This document shows positions 12,251-24,296 of a stretch of 64,000 bases of DNA, one piece after another. A program made the position numbers and the translations under genes. Location of the stretch: the NCBI RefSeq assembly GCF_905475395.1, contig NC_058338.1, positions 2,419,001 to 2,483,000 of the forward strand, in the 5' to 3' direction. Position 1 is the stretch's first letter; each line of letters begins with the position of its first letter. The notes under the pieces were generated by a model, which was given only the letters and a program-made list of their open reading frames with translations, searched no databases and had not been told where the DNA came from. Source of the DNA: Chrysoperla carnea (lineage: Eukaryota > Arthropoda > Insecta > Neuroptera > Chrysopidae).

Positions 12251-12605
12251 TTAGGATAGGTTATAATGGCTGTCCTGGGGTGGGATACACCTCATAGGGT
12301 CCGTTGAGATACCATAAAAGGATTTAAAAACAGCAGAAGGCCTTTGACGTCGACTGACTTTAGGTCGGAGAGGTCTTCAAAGAGAGGCTGGCTCAAGTAA
12401 GTCCATCGCCTCATGACAAGAGCTGGGCAGTGACAGAGAAGATGAGACATTGTCTCCTCCTCGTCATCACTGTGACAGCTCCTGCAGTAGTCGTGATACA
12501 CTGCCAGGCCTAAGCGTTCAGCATGCTTGCCGCCGCCCAGCCAGTGTCCTGTGATAGCCGCAACAACTTTACGAACATAGGCCCAGACTTTTTTTATAGC
12601 AAATC
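12251..12605 (-). mobile_element. LINE L copy 1: C-terminal zinc-knuckle region and 3' UTR
   Basis: The minus-strand frame (within 12292-12618) reads AAITGHWLGGGKHAERLGL, then CRSC and HLLCHCPALVMRRW. This is the post-RNase H, CCHC-like tail common in RNase H-bearing LINEs of arthropods. The 3' UTR (AACGGACCCTATG..CACCCCAGGACAGCC, then AACCTATCCTAA) matches 60840-60912, minus about 50 bp. It is 5'-truncated, as is usual for LINEs. Confidence 0.8.
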
Positions 12606-13330
12606 GACTACAAGTCACTCTGAAAAATCACAAAATGAGCTTACAAAATTGAACATGGGCATAATTAATCATTCAAACCAGCAAAAATATCAAAGCCAAT
12701 CTGAGTAAAAAAAGGAAGCCCAACATTTATAATATACGAAGATACAATAGGAATATAGTTCCAACCAGGTGTTCCACGACACCTCGTTTTTTTATTTAAT
12801 AAATGTGAGATTTGTTAGGACTCGGATCATATTAAATACAACTTTTTCGTGACGTATCCAAGCTCTTGTACCAATAAAACACTTTCCTATGTTTTAATTA
12901 TAACAAATGATTTGAGATTTCAGTGAGGGGTATAATTTTGGGCGCGAAAATAAACTATTTAGTAAATACATGGCAATAAAACAATTCATTTTTTTTTTCA
13001 AATGAACTACTTGAAAAAAATTTATGAAAAAAAAAACAGACTCCATTGTTTTTTAAGAATTTTTAAAATGTTTTATTATTATAAAAATTTATTATTAAAT
13101 GTTTTAAATATAAAAAAAATAAAAACTGAAGTACTTTGGATGAAAACATTTGTAAGGTCTTAACCATTGGCCCAGATTTAAATGGACCATAATGTTAAAA
13201 ACTATTACATATACAAACAGATGCAATGAGTATTTAATTTAAGGTAATTCACGCGCATAGTCCATTATATAGTTTTAAATTGGCTAATAAGAAAGTGATT
13301 GCTTGCCTTTATATTGGTTATTAGAGTGAT
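12606..13330. other. non-coding AT-rich stretch
   Basis: No gene or delimitable repeat. The open frame at 12523-12708 is mostly antisense LINE. Confidence 0.35.
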
Positions 13331-13695
13331 ACCCACCCGATTCGCTGGGCTTAAAAGTAAAGATTGATAAAGATTGCTCTCGCATATCCCCTTTCTATAA
13401 CAGTCGAAATAATGGTAAGGATTCTTTTACACAGGTAAAATACATGTATGGTTTTCTATTTTTTTAAATGTATAATAGTCGTAATTATTCATTGAGTATA
13501 TCATAAAAGATGGCCGTGAAATATTTTATATTGAATATATCTTTATAAATTATAGTTCATGTGTTATTTTGATATATCAGCTATATTGCTGTACAGTTTC
13601 ATTAAAAACCATTCGCTAGTTTAAGCATGAAAACATAACAAACAAACAAACAATCAAACATGCTTACTTTCGAATTTATAATATATAGAGATATA
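13331..13695 (-). mobile_element. Helitron-like element, second family, minus strand
   Basis: On the plus strand it runs from GATACCCACCCGATTCGCTGGGCTTAAAA to CATTCGCTAGTTTAAGC and CAAACATGCTTACTTTC, with a TATAGAGAT end that reads TC.. on the minus strand. Its sequence parallels 39276-39774, which carries an extra 145-bp hairpin. No Rep/helicase is encoded. Confidence 0.5.
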
Positions 13696-13965
13696 AGTAA
13701 AATTATAATAGATAAAATGATTCTTTATCTTGTGACGGATCTTGAATTGGTTGATTTCGATTTTCTGGCATGCTAATATTGCAACTCTTGAATAAAGAAA
13801 CTAAAAATATTTCGACCTACACATATCTCGAATAGTTTGAATTACACTACATTTTTTCTTAGGGGATCACTACAGGACACCTTCCCCTACTAGAATATTC
13901 AGTTCGTATTATAAACGTGTAAACTACCTTAACTAAAATTTTTTGAAACAACATCGATTCATATA

Positions 13966-14585
13966 CAGGGAGTCTTTTTTAACTTGACATGTGCGTGAAA
14001 CTCGAAAAATAAATTTAATCGTGGAAAATGTTTCAAACAAAAAATCTTAAACGGATAATCATCTAATTCATAACTGGCCAGCATATTAGACGAAGACTTT
14101 AAATTAGAAAGTTCTTCTTTATAAAAGCGCAAACATTTTTAGCTAGAAACTTTGTAAACCGAATAGTTTAGACAGTAATTGATAGCAAAAATATAGTTTT
14201 TTGTGCGTTTGTTCGATTTGATTTGAACAAAAGTAGTCTTTATAGAAAAATAAACAACTTTTATTGGAAAAGTTTTTCGAAAAGTACCCAGATTCCGCCG
14301 ACGACTTACGGGAAAACAATTTTTGAGGAAAACTTTTCAGTCCGTTGTTTACAACAAAAGAGCGTTACTGTTATAATCAATAACAACTTTCTTAAAGTGT
14401 TTATCCTATCGATTATCAGTCATGGAGTAGAGTGAGCTTTTTATTGAGCTTCAAAACCTAGGTCAAGTTTAATGTATGCGTAAGATGTACACCTACACAC
14501 CAAAAATTTTTCACTTGAAGTAATTTTATCCATAAAACTAATTTTTCGAGTTTCAAACATGTGTTAACTTAAAAATGACACCCTG
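13966..14585. mobile_element. Tc1/mariner-like non-autonomous element T1
   Basis: The sequence reads TA then CAGGGAGTC.. at the left and ..GACACCCTG then TA at the right. The termini are inverted repeats over at least 40 bp (CAGGGAGTCTTTTTTAACTT against CAGGGTGTCATTTTTAAGTT read from the right, then GAAACTCGAAAAAT on both). The TA flanks fit the target duplication of the Tc1/mariner superfamily. No transposase frame is present; the 70-residue open frame at 14223 has no motif. Confidence 0.8.
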
Positions 14586-15454
14586 TATACGGTACAGAAG
14601 CTCCAAAAATCGTTTTTTGTATTCTGAACTATAGAATCAGAAATCGAGAGAGAAAAAATCCCTAAATACATACAAAAAAAAAAAAAAATAATAAATTCAC
14701 AAAAAAAAAACACGAATGGAATGAACCTCTGGTGGTGAATAAAAGAAACTCAAGTGGGTACTTGATCATCATCAGATTTGACGACAACAATACTGTTATG
14801 CACCCCTGGCACCCCACTTATACGTACTACAAGCTACAATACAAGCAAATATAAAAATTGTGTGGCTTACTTCACAATAATAAAACAGTTTTCTCTGCTA
14901 TAGTAGTCGTACAGAGAAAAAAAGCTGTGTTGGTTTATTAAGAATGTGTACCTTATTGTATACTTTTACAGGGTGTGTAAGAACAAGCGTGGAAGACATT
15001 ATTCTGGAAAAATATCATTTTAAATAGATTTTAGTTCTACGCGGCCAATCAAAACCCTCAATGGGGCTAATTTTTTAAATTCATGGTTTAAAATGATCAT
15101 CGAAATTTATTTTTATATGAATTGGAGACATAAATATTTAAAGGATTTGTTGGAATTTACTTACACCTTCGATAATGAATTCTTCGATAAAAAGAAATTC
15201 ATGAAATCTAGTAGATATATAAAGTTCTTTTGACCCAAAAACTTCAAATCTATCATCTTATCTTAATATCCAAAATTTATGCAAAACCAAACGAAACCTA
15301 GAGAAAAGAAGTTTCAAATCCTTTTATGTGGGCGTAAGGCAAGATACAATTAACACAATAGGATACTTAGTGAAAAATAAATTATGAAATTTGATAAAAA
15401 TTAAAAACTTTATGTAGAAATATACTTAAATATACTGATTTTGAGTCATTACAG
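14586..15454. other. non-coding stretch with homopolymer A tracts
   Basis: Poly-A runs at about 14677-14710. No gene found. Confidence 0.35.
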
Positions 15455-15829
15455 CACATTATTGTTTTATTATATTAAAATTAAAAGTCATAATTTTTAA
15501 TCTGTATATCACGTGACCAAAAACATGAGCCGCCATGATGTGACATCATATAGGCAAAAATAACATACATTGATTATTAATTTGTTGATGACTTTCATAT
15601 TAATTGTAGGTTATGTTACCACCTATTTTATTTATACATATAATAATTACATACACGACTGTTGTTTTTACCAATATTACGTCACCAAAATGATTGACAG
15701 CGTTTTTGTGAGAATAAAAAAGGTTTAAAATTTAATATAATTTTATGACAATAAAGCAAATACATATTTTTTGTGGCATTTTATTAGGAAAATCAACAAG
15801 TACTTTTTAAACATTGTAGAATATCCTAA
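15455..15829 (-). repeat. MITE-like family M1, copy 3 (diverged)
   Basis: Reverse-strand matches to 547-1063 include ATCACGTGACC, CAATATTACGTCA and the AGAATATCCTA terminus. It is the most decayed of the four. Confidence 0.6.
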
Positions 15830-16634
15830 AAACTCATATTATAAGATAGTTTTGCAACATTTCTCTCAAACATTCTGTATATATAAATATGTGGCTGCAA
15901 CACATATTTAAACAGCCCTAAAATATATTTACAATAAATTTGTTAATAGGTAGGGGTAGAAGCTATACTTTTTTTTTTTTAATTCAATGCGTGCATACGT
16001 CGGATATTTGGTTTTTTCATTTTTCACTAGTTTTAAAGTACATGCTAAAAATTAATCGTTTTTATTCCACATTTATAAATAAATAATTAATACAGGATGA
16101 TACAGAATGAAGGAGGTCAAATCTAGATGAGACTAACGTATCAAATTTACCATCTTACTTTTATAAGCCAGAAAATGTGGAAAAGTAGATGAAACAGCTC
16201 CGATTTCAAAAATTTATTTTGTACGTGTTCCTTCAGGAACATTCAGAGAATATTAGGATAATTTTCTCATCTCCAAAGCATTTCAAATAGTTACAATAAA
16301 AAAAAATCAAAATTTCACCTCAGAAATCATCTCCTGAGGGTTTTCGAAGCTAAAAAGCAATGGAATACGGTTGCAATCCCATTAAAGCTACCCCCATAAA
16401 GCTAGCCATTAAAGCTAAGGAAGTAGTAGAGATAAAAAATTTATTAAATTCAAAAATTTTACCTCAGAAATCGTCTTAAGAGGTTTTAGGGATCTCTGTT
16501 CACGAATCCGAGGTCAAAATGCCACTAAGAAATTGTCTCTCAGTGGTTTTTGGAGTCATTGCTTTTAGGTCAAGAAGCAACTAAATGTGATTTCGTTCTC
16601 AATAAATCTACCTCTTAAAGTGCCAATGAAAACA
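15830..16634. other. non-coding; weak internal duplication
   Basis: TTACCTCAGAAATC.TC followed by GAGG.TTT occurs twice (about 16313-16345 and 16460-16490), suggesting a diverged local duplication. Nothing else recognised. Confidence 0.35.
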
Positions 16635-17156
16635 TTTTATACCTTGTATATATGAAATATACATAGTATATTAAGTTTAGTCCCAAGTTTGTAACGCTTA
16701 AAAATAATGATGCTAGGAAAAAATTTTTGTCATGGGTGTTCATAAAATCACCTAATTAGTCCATTTCCGGTTGTCCGTCCGTCCGTCCGTCTGTGGACAC
16801 GATAACTCAAAAACGAAAAAAGATATCGAGCTGAAATTTTTACAACGTACTCAGGACGTAAAAAGTGAGGTCAAGTTCGTAAATGAGCATTATAGGTCAA
16901 TTGGGTCTTGGTCCGTAGGACCCATCTTGTAAACCGTTAGAGATAGAACAAAAGTTTAAAAATGTTCCTTATCAAAAATTAAACCCGTGAGGGCGCCAAT
17001 TAGGCGGAAATTTTATAATATGTACTATACTTGATTATCAGTTATGTATGTGTCACATGTTTGTATGTGTAATGTGATAAAGAAATCAACAGTGACTATG
17101 CATGGTATTTCAACAATTAACTCAGTCAATTGTTTGTTTTCACTTGTTAAATTTAA
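16635..17156 (-). repeat. dispersed repeat family R, copy C
   Basis: Near full-length on the minus strand. The plus-strand order is the terminal palindrome (ACCTTGTATATATGAAATATAC), AAGTTTGTAACGCTTAAAAAT, a CCGTCCGTCCGTCCGTC microsatellite, GGACCCATCTTGTAAACCG, and the other terminus CAATTGTTTGTTTTCACTTG. Confidence 0.75.
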
Positions 17157-17578
17157 AATTTCTCATAAAAATCAATATAAGAACAAATATGAAAATTAAT
17201 ATGAAATCATTTTCCATCGAGATATAATACCTGTTTGAGATTTCAAGAAAATTTTTTAAGTTTGCACCATTTTTTTTTTTTTGTAGGGCAATAAATATTT
17301 AAAACTAGGGATGTGTTTTTTCAGTGTATATATAAGTACAACATGCATGTAATTCCAACCCCTATATGTTGACAGCTAACAGCCTTGTGTTCATCCCTTA
17401 GATAAACAAACACACACAATGAGATATTTATAACACTTTAAAAATGTATCGTTTTTATTTTTATTTTAAATCAGATAATCGTAGTGTGCTCATCTGTAAA
17501 TTATTGGGTTTTTTTTTATGAATAAAAGAGCCTTATATATATAAATGAACCGATATTTATCATATAATAAAATAAAAG
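17157..17578. other. non-coding spacer
   Basis: Nothing supported. Confidence 0.35.
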
Positions 17579-17586
17579 CTCAAATT

Positions 17587-18161
17587 CAGGGCCGGATTAA
17601 CAAGTAGGCAGAAAAGGCAGTTGCCCGGGGCCCCCGATTTTAGGGGGCCCCCAAAAAATGAAAAAGACTTCTAAAATTTTCTTACAAACATAAAATTCTA
17701 GAGAGTGAAAGGAAATATAATCAGAACTGAAAATAAAAATTTTACTCAAATAAATAAAACTCAATTGGCCGCATTCAAAAGGCGACGACCGACGAACTAG
17801 ACAAAGTTCCTAAAAAGGACATTTCCGACTACTTTGACAAAACTTATAGTCATTTGTATAAGATTCTAATGGAAGATCAATTAGCCGATGTATTTCCTAA
17901 CACAGAAATAGCTCTTCGGATTTTTTTAACATTAATGATCACAAATTGTTCTGCCGAACGATCCTTCTCGCAATTAAAAAAAAATCAAAGCTGCTGAAAG
18001 AGCTACAACGCGACAAGAGCGATTCGAGATGTTAGGTATACTTTGCATTGAGTCAGATTAAGTTTGTATTTTTTAATCGAAAAAAGAAGGGAACGGACGT
18101 GAAAAAAGGGCCCCCAAATTGATGGTTGCCTAGGGCCCCGTTGAGGATTAATCCGGCCCTG
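17587..18161 (+). mobile_element. truncated hAT transposon with 8-bp target duplication
   Basis: The termini are CAGGGCCGGATTAA and TTAATCCGGCCCTG, a perfect inverted repeat. Both sides carry the same 8-bp flank CTCAAATT (17579-17586 and 18162-18169), the target-site size of hAT elements. The only coding remnant matches the hAT C-terminal dimerisation region: NCSAERSFSQLKK, then after a 1-nt shift in an A run, KAAERATTRQERFEMLGIL. The 575-bp element is internally deleted and cannot move itself. The terminus resembles the Tip100-like group. Confidence 0.92.
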
Positions 18162-18169
18162 CTCAAATT

Positions 18170-18337
18170 ATAATAATATATATATATACTTACATATTTC
18201 ATAAGGCTCATTTACGAAATATAATCATTGAAAAAATAACAATTATTATTATATAACTATTTGCTTGTTACTTACACGGTGTGTCAGGATCCTTAAATGG
18301 CGAGAACGGTCGCCATTAAGCAAGGACAGGACTGGAT
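18170..18337. other. spacer between hAT and repeat K
   Basis: Contains ACACGGTGTGTCAGG near 18274, which may belong to the adjacent repeat. Confidence 0.3.
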
Positions 18338-18760
18338 TTACCTATTCGTTGTGTGCGTAGTCATGGTAGGAACAATAAAATCGATGCCAGCGCTTCCAGT
18401 GAAAAATTTTAGCGTTAAAGGAGGCTGTTATGACTAATTTGCAATTCTTTACATGTTAATGTTATAGTAAATGTCAAATTAAAATTATTGAAAAATACTA
18501 ATTAATTAAACTGAATGCATTAAAAATTGTGAAAATAAGAAATCAAATTGCATAAATATTATTTTTCAAATGTAAATTATCATGATTATTTATTTAAATT
18601 TGTGAGACAATAATATTAAATTTTCAATGTAAGTCATAAATGCAATCCATACAATTATATATGCATCCATACAATTCTATAATTATTAAAGTAGTGTATC
18701 GTTACCATGGAAACGCCTCCATTAAAACTCACACACGGTGCGAATTGGACCACATGAGCC
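18338..18760 (+). repeat. dispersed repeat family K, copy 1
   Basis: From CTATTCGTTGTGTGCGTAG to GTTACCATGGAAACGCCTCC and ACACACGGTGCGAATT it matches 27996-28412 in reverse at high identity over about 420 bp. Non-coding; class unknown. The imperfect ACACGGTGTGT / CACACACGGTGC words near its ends may be terminal repeats. Confidence 0.75.
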
Positions 18761-21700
18761 ATGCTTCTAGGCGGTAAATTGATCGAAAAAGTCAAAATAT
18801 TTTCGCGTACACGATGAAAAATGTTGAAAAAATTTTATACTTTTGAATTTCACAAACATATTCTCAACCAAATGTATGATTTCTGAGATAATGACGAATT
18901 CGTAAGCTCATAGCATCGATAAAAAAGATTTGCATGGAATTTTTCTCTTCAGTTGGCCGTGGTCGCCATAGGCCTTGGATCTGAGTCACAGAAGAAAACA
19001 TTACCTACATGAAAAAAACTAAAAAAATTTCCATCTTTTTATAGATTGTAAATAAGAAAAGGGGTAATTTTAGGGTCGTTTTTCCGATTTTCTGGGGGAC
19101 TACATTGTAATTAATGAAATTCTTCAAATTATTCTGTTAAATAACTTTATTTTGAGTTGATTGGCGAAAATCCCATCTTTCTAGCTTCTACAGAAAATAA
19201 AAACGTAGTTTACCGTTTTTTCGCGAGGTTTCGATGAAAAAGTTGAAATTTTCCTTGTTTTTCCCTTAGGTTTCAAGAAATTCACCGTCGAATACCAAAA
19301 ATCACAGCATACCTAGAAGTTCATGTCTAGCATGTCTAGATATCCAATTCATTGACGACGAATGGTGTATATTCTAGAAATACCGAGGCAAAAATCTCTC
19401 TCTAAAATTTCGGTCGAAAATATTCGAACAAATTCTCGAATGAATTCTATTTTTGTATTTTTAGATCAAATTTTCAATTTTTTTTAAAAATCGTACATCT
19501 TTTTTTATTCAAAAGTGAGTTAAGCTTTTTACTGGAAATTACTGGAAAATTCAACTCCCCAAACCCATAAAATTGTTCAGAATTGATTAAGACTTAGTCG
19601 AACTTCATGAATAAAATCAAATTAAGCCTTTTATCCAAAACTTCCGTGGCCCTCGTACATAAAATAATAAATAACGACCTAAATTTCAACTTTTCAACCC
19701 AAAAAAAGCATTCCAACTTGATAATATATACACACGAAATATTTGAATGATTTTGTTCTAGAAAAGCAATTTAACACAACAACAACAAAAAAATCTATAA
19801 ACCAAATGTTATATAACAACCAGATGTGATGTAGAAGTTATCGAAACCAAAAAAAAAACGATAGTAAAGAGCGAGCAGGAGTTAACTTTGTTAGTTAGTT
19901 TAAACCAATACAAAATATTGTTACAATATAACATTAAAACGTTAATCTACAGTTTAACTTCTATTGGTATACGATCATTATGATGTTAAAATGTATGGTG
20001 GCTCAAACTGGTGGCTCTCCCACAAATATTTATTATGTTACATTCTGATTGGTTCGCTTATTTTATAGTTTAACATGTTAAAACGCATGCGTATCATCAT
20101 TTTATTATTATAAGCGCGCAGAGCATAGCATAGTATGGTGTTATTATATTCACACAATATCAATGTTTCAAGTATATCTACTTTCTTTTTTTTTTTAAAT
20201 ATATATATTTTATTATATACCTGGTGTATACTGAACAGTTCAACTTTTATATTCATGTATAGTTTCACATCTTAATCTCATAGAGAATATAATTTTTGGA
20301 GCATACACCTTATAAATCGGCGCGCGATGAAAATCGATTTTCAACTCGTTACGTTTTCAGCACGCAAACTATCGTAAGCACCTTTCACTTTAATGCGTGT
20401 ATGTAACTTGTATACTCGTGTGCTGTTGAAAAAGCATCTATTGATGGAAACTGACAATAATCTGACGGACACAGCACACAGTGTAGTTGTTAGCCCCAGT
20501 TCAAAAGAACTACATAGCTAATCAGCCAACGTACACGGCGCACAGACAAAGCATCTATTGTTTAAAACTGGCAATAGCCCGACGGGTACAGCACACTATA
20601 CAATACTTAAGGAGTAGACTACAGTCGTACGTGGCTGTGGCTTAGCGCTCTCTAACAATCAAAATATGGTGGAAGCGACGTGAAGTATTCAGTTAGGGCC
20701 ACACGAATGCAATGTTTAGCTGAAAAGTAGTTTGCAAATACACTAAGCCATATAGGCGTACAGTTCGTTGTACATTTGTACAATTATTCAAATCTATGAC
20801 AGTCCAATTCATATAGAATTTCTGTAGAAATGGTAATTTTGACAGAAATGAACAACAAACCTTGGAACTCTCAACAGTCAAAGAAAAGGACACAAAGAGA
20901 AAGCTCATAGCAGATGAATCTGTCGAAGATTACTTCTTCATTATCTGGTCGGGATACATTCAGACAGTATTTCTAGTAATTATAAACAGACTTGTGGTTT
21001 AACTCTGAAAAGAGACGAGAATTGTATAGAAATTTTTCCAGTAAATTTTCGTTTTTTTTAGAACAATTTGATCAATTTGAACACCGAAAAAGTTCAAATT
21101 AGAACGACAGTTCTCCAACCGGAGAACTGCTTAAACAACCAATACGATTTTTCATATACAAAAGAATAATACAAACTGAAAAAAGGGTGTTTATTGATAG
21201 ATTTTTATTACGGGGGTGGGGGTTAATTTAAAACTGCCTACGAGCTCATTTTATTGGTTAATGGATGGAAAGAACTGGTAATTTAGTTTTGTAATGTCTC
21301 GATAATATTTAAAAACATGAGTGTTATTTTATAAACACTCTGTATAAATTTGTTATATATATTATACAGTTGTTTCATGAATAATGATTCCATTCACTCA
21401 TAAACAGATATATAACCAGATACAAAATACAGATAGTTACAGAATCAGATATTATGTTGTATATATATATAAAATCTGTTAGATTTATTTATTATCTCTC
21501 ACATTTAATATTATTTTGTCTGCCATTATTGTATATACATTTTTTTTTTTCAAATAATAAACCTACCTTCGTATGTATAAAATATTAAATGCGCATGCGT
21601 TATAAATTTTAGTTTTTCACATTAATACTAAATATCAATATTATATTTTGTTATATAATTTGAAGCCCTATTTGAAGCTAGAACTCACTGATTTATAAAA

Positions 21701-21894
21701 ATTATGAAGGACTTCTCTCAGCATTCGACGGGAAATTGCTGGAAATCTAAGGTAAATTCATTGCAACCCTCCGGAAAATCAAATAATGTCAAATAATCGA
21801 AAAATTATTATACATGTACATAACATACGCGTTATACAAGTTGCCTATTTATAAACTTATTAAAGTCAACTTTTAAATTGATCGTTTCATTTAA
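18761..21894. other. non-coding stretch
   Basis: No gene, RNA gene or well-delimited element. Two diverged direct copies of AAGCATCTATTG..ACTG.CAATA..C.GACGG.(T/A)CAGCACAC lie at about 20431-20480 and 20548-20600. Open frames at 20038-20268 and 20693-20908 have no domain. Confidence 0.35.
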
Positions 21895-22229
21895 AGTAGT
21901 TCGGCTCTCACGTGATTAGTCAACTAATTAACTAGGCAATTTGTATGACGTATATGTAAGAAAATGCTCTAAAAATATCGAAAAAGCATCAAAAACCTAA
22001 CTTTTTTTATGTTTTCTCTTTGGAAAACGCCGTAAGATAACGTTGTTTTTTTTGCATAAACAGAAAATGTGATAAATTTTCTTTTCATCGATTAATTTTT
22101 GTACAATCAACATTAATGTGAGTTCTTCCAAAAGGTACTTGGTAAAAATGTGATCAAGGTACTTTGAACTGTCATTTATCGCAAAAAAACATAAACATTC
22201 ACCATACTTCCTCAAACAACCGGACTACT
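21895..22229. mobile_element. short inverted-repeat element, TTAA flanked
   Basis: TTAA then AGTAGTTCGG at the left; CCGGACTACT then TTAA at the right. The inverted ends are short and imperfect. The right half (AAGGTACTTTGAACTGTCATTTA..CACAAAAAA..ACATTCACC) recurs at 60930-61085. The 72-residue minus-strand open frame inside is repeat-derived. A TTAA-targeting class is possible but unproven. Confidence 0.45.
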
Positions 22230-22251
22230 TTAATTAACAATTTATTGTTTA

Positions 22252-22743
22252 CTAGCTGTGAACTACCCGCTTTGCTGGGCAACATCCCCACTTGCACCCC
22301 TCCCTCCACATTTCCTTACGTGGGATAACAGTTTTGTAATGTACACGTCATGCTCTTTTATTTGATACCCCACTTAGGTATATTTGTAAATATTAGATAA
22401 TTCCTTCCCACTTTCTCGCTACCCCTTTCTACCCTCCGAAGGTTAAAAGTAGATAAAAACAATAGATCTTTGAAGCTGGTTGTATATCGTGTCAATATTT
22501 GAGCTTAATCGATGCACAACTTTCTTATTTTTTGAAGCATATCCATTTCAACCCCTATTTCAAGCCCTTACTCTACTATAATATGGATGTACTATACATA
22601 AAAACCTTCCTCTTGAATCACTCTATCTATTAAAAAAAACTGCATCAAAATCCGTTGCGTAGTTTCAAAGATTTAAGCGTACATAGGGACATAGGGACAC
22701 AGGGACAGAAAAAGCGATTTTGTTTTATAATATGTTGTAGTGA
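22252..22743 (-). mobile_element. Helitron-like non-autonomous element H1, copy 1
   Basis: On the minus strand it begins TCACTACAACATATTATAAA and ends GGGTAGTTCACAGCTAG. It is preceded by A and followed by T, the Helitron insertion signature (5' TC, 3' CTAG, A|T target). It is 492 bp and matches 39775-40262 end to end. It has no inverted repeats, no target duplication and no Rep/helicase. Confidence 0.82.
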
Positions 22744-23221
22744 TTAACGAATAAAAACATTTACCGCATCTAACTCATGATTTACAAAATTCCATTAGGT
22801 TTTAGTTAGAAGTGAGTGACTTATTTTATATTTTCCTTAATGTGTTCATCATCTTTGAGTGTCTACTAATAGCAAGACAACTACCTTAAGTACAATATTA
22901 CAGTTAAAGATATAAATAAAGTCGTTCATAATCAATGAATCATGAATTAAGTACCTACTATTATAGTCATTAGTATAGTGTACTTATTTTTAACAATAAA
23001 TACATACGTACAGTAAAATACATAAAAAAATAAAATAAATAATGTATTGATTGTAATGTAATGCACACAAATACTATTCAATTCAATATTAAGTACTGAG
23101 TACTGAGAGTACTGAGAGTACTGTAAATAAGTAAGTATTGAATTGAATTAAAATAATAAATAATAATAATAAGCTAAGTGAACTTATAATCATTCATTAT
23201 TATTTAAATATTATATATATG
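22744..23221. other. non-coding spacer with small hairpin
   Basis: Contains ATTCAATTCAATATTAAGTACT..AGTATTGAATTGAAT, an imperfect hairpin at about 23076-23148 with three GAGTACTGA-type units in its loop. No gene. Confidence 0.4.
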
Positions 23222-24296
23222 TTGCAGCCAACTACCTTAACTAGCCCTTCAATTAATACCCTGGTTTTTTTATTAAACGATGTAGCCCTAGTAGCTCAAT
23301 TGGTTAAGCAGTAACGGCATAGGGTAGCGGGTTCGATTCTCGCCGTCGCAACTAAATTAATTTAATTAATAGTTGTGATGGGCTGGTGTAGTGCATGGTA
23401 TATGTATGAAGGGGATGCACTCAACCTCTGAAATTGAGGAGCTGATAAATGAAATTATCAACGGAAGGGTGGTAAAACACATATATGGTATCACAAAGGT
23501 TCTCTATAGCCTAAGTGTGTCCTTCGTGGACAGCCAATTTAACCTAACCGAACCTAACCTAACCAACTAAACGATATTCAGCCATTTAATCAAATGGCTA
23601 GGCAAATGACTTGAATTAATAACATTTAACTACTTGCTTACCTGAATCATTTAAATTTTATACTTTGAAATTTATAAATTGAAGCCACAGTCAATATGGC
23701 TTCGATAAGAACAATATTGTTGAAGTTTCTAATAGTTTGATTGCGCTTTACACAAAAAAAGATAAACAAAGTACAATGGAAAAGTGTAGTGATAAAAATT
23801 TGGAACCAAGTATGATACTATTAAAAACTGATTTTCACGGCAAGAGTTACTATACTCAGATACAAATTATTTCGACGAAATTTCAGAAAATCCAATTTTT
23901 TTAGAGAGAAGCTGTTGTAAGTCAGTTTTTTTTTAGTGACCAAGCCAAAAATATTGTTTTAAGTCTACTGTTTTAAATAGTACCATATTTATCATCATCT
24001 TTTTATCATTTCACTCTTTCGTAGTATTTTTTTTGAATAATTGCAATAAAAATGTGAGAAACATTAACAATATTGAGAAAGTGTGGGTTCAACGCCAGGT
24101 GGCAGAAAATGAAATTAAATTTAAATGACTAAGCTAGGCAAATAGTTAAGCGTGTACGATTCAAGTCATTTGCCTAGCTATATGATTGAATAGCTGAATA
24201 TCGTTCAAATCGCTAGAATAACAGTGCTGTTTAGTAAAAATGTTAGGCTATTAATTGAACGCCTAATTAAGTTAATTGACTGTAACATATATACTA
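23222..24296. mobile_element. inverted-repeat element M2, interrupted by a SINE
   Basis: The left arm is split in two: 23222-23273 (GTTGCAGCCAACTACCTTAA..) and 23576-23645 (GCCATTTAATCAAATGGCTAGG..). It matches in reverse the right arm at about 24110-24296 (..CAAGTCATTTGCCTAGC, TTAATTGAACGCCTAATTAAG, ATTGACTGTAAC). The middle (CATACTTGGTTCC in reverse, GCCATATTGACTGTGG) matches 4350-4395. The SINE at 23282-23567 landed in the left arm. No transposase was found. Confidence 0.7.
23282..23567 (+). mobile_element. tRNA-derived SINE with LINE-like tail and 8-bp target duplication
   Basis: The head is tRNA-like with both internal pol III promoter boxes: TAGCTCAATTGG (A box) and GGTTCGATTCT (B box). 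The body is followed by a tail (GGTATCACAAAGGTTCTCTA, TAGCCTAAGTGTGTCC..GTGGACAGCC) that matches the 3' UTR of the LINE at 60840-60912. It ends in AACCTAACC units. TAAACGAT flanks both ends (23274-23281 and 23568-23575). It is non-coding RNA-derived and would be copied by the partner LINE's reverse transcriptase. Confidence 0.9.

Noticed and set aside
12292..12618. Host zinc-finger gene (CX2C..HX4C)
   Set aside because: The same sequence is repeated at 56225 and 60225 next to an RNase H remnant and a common 3' UTR, so it is LINE C-terminal knuckle.
18061..18160. Independent inverted repeat beside the hAT
   Set aside because: It is simply the right terminus of the hAT element once the 8-bp duplication is recognised.
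23285..23350. Functional tRNA gene
   Set aside because: A and B boxes are present, but the sequence continues into a SINE body and tail with a target duplication, and I could not pair a proper acceptor stem.
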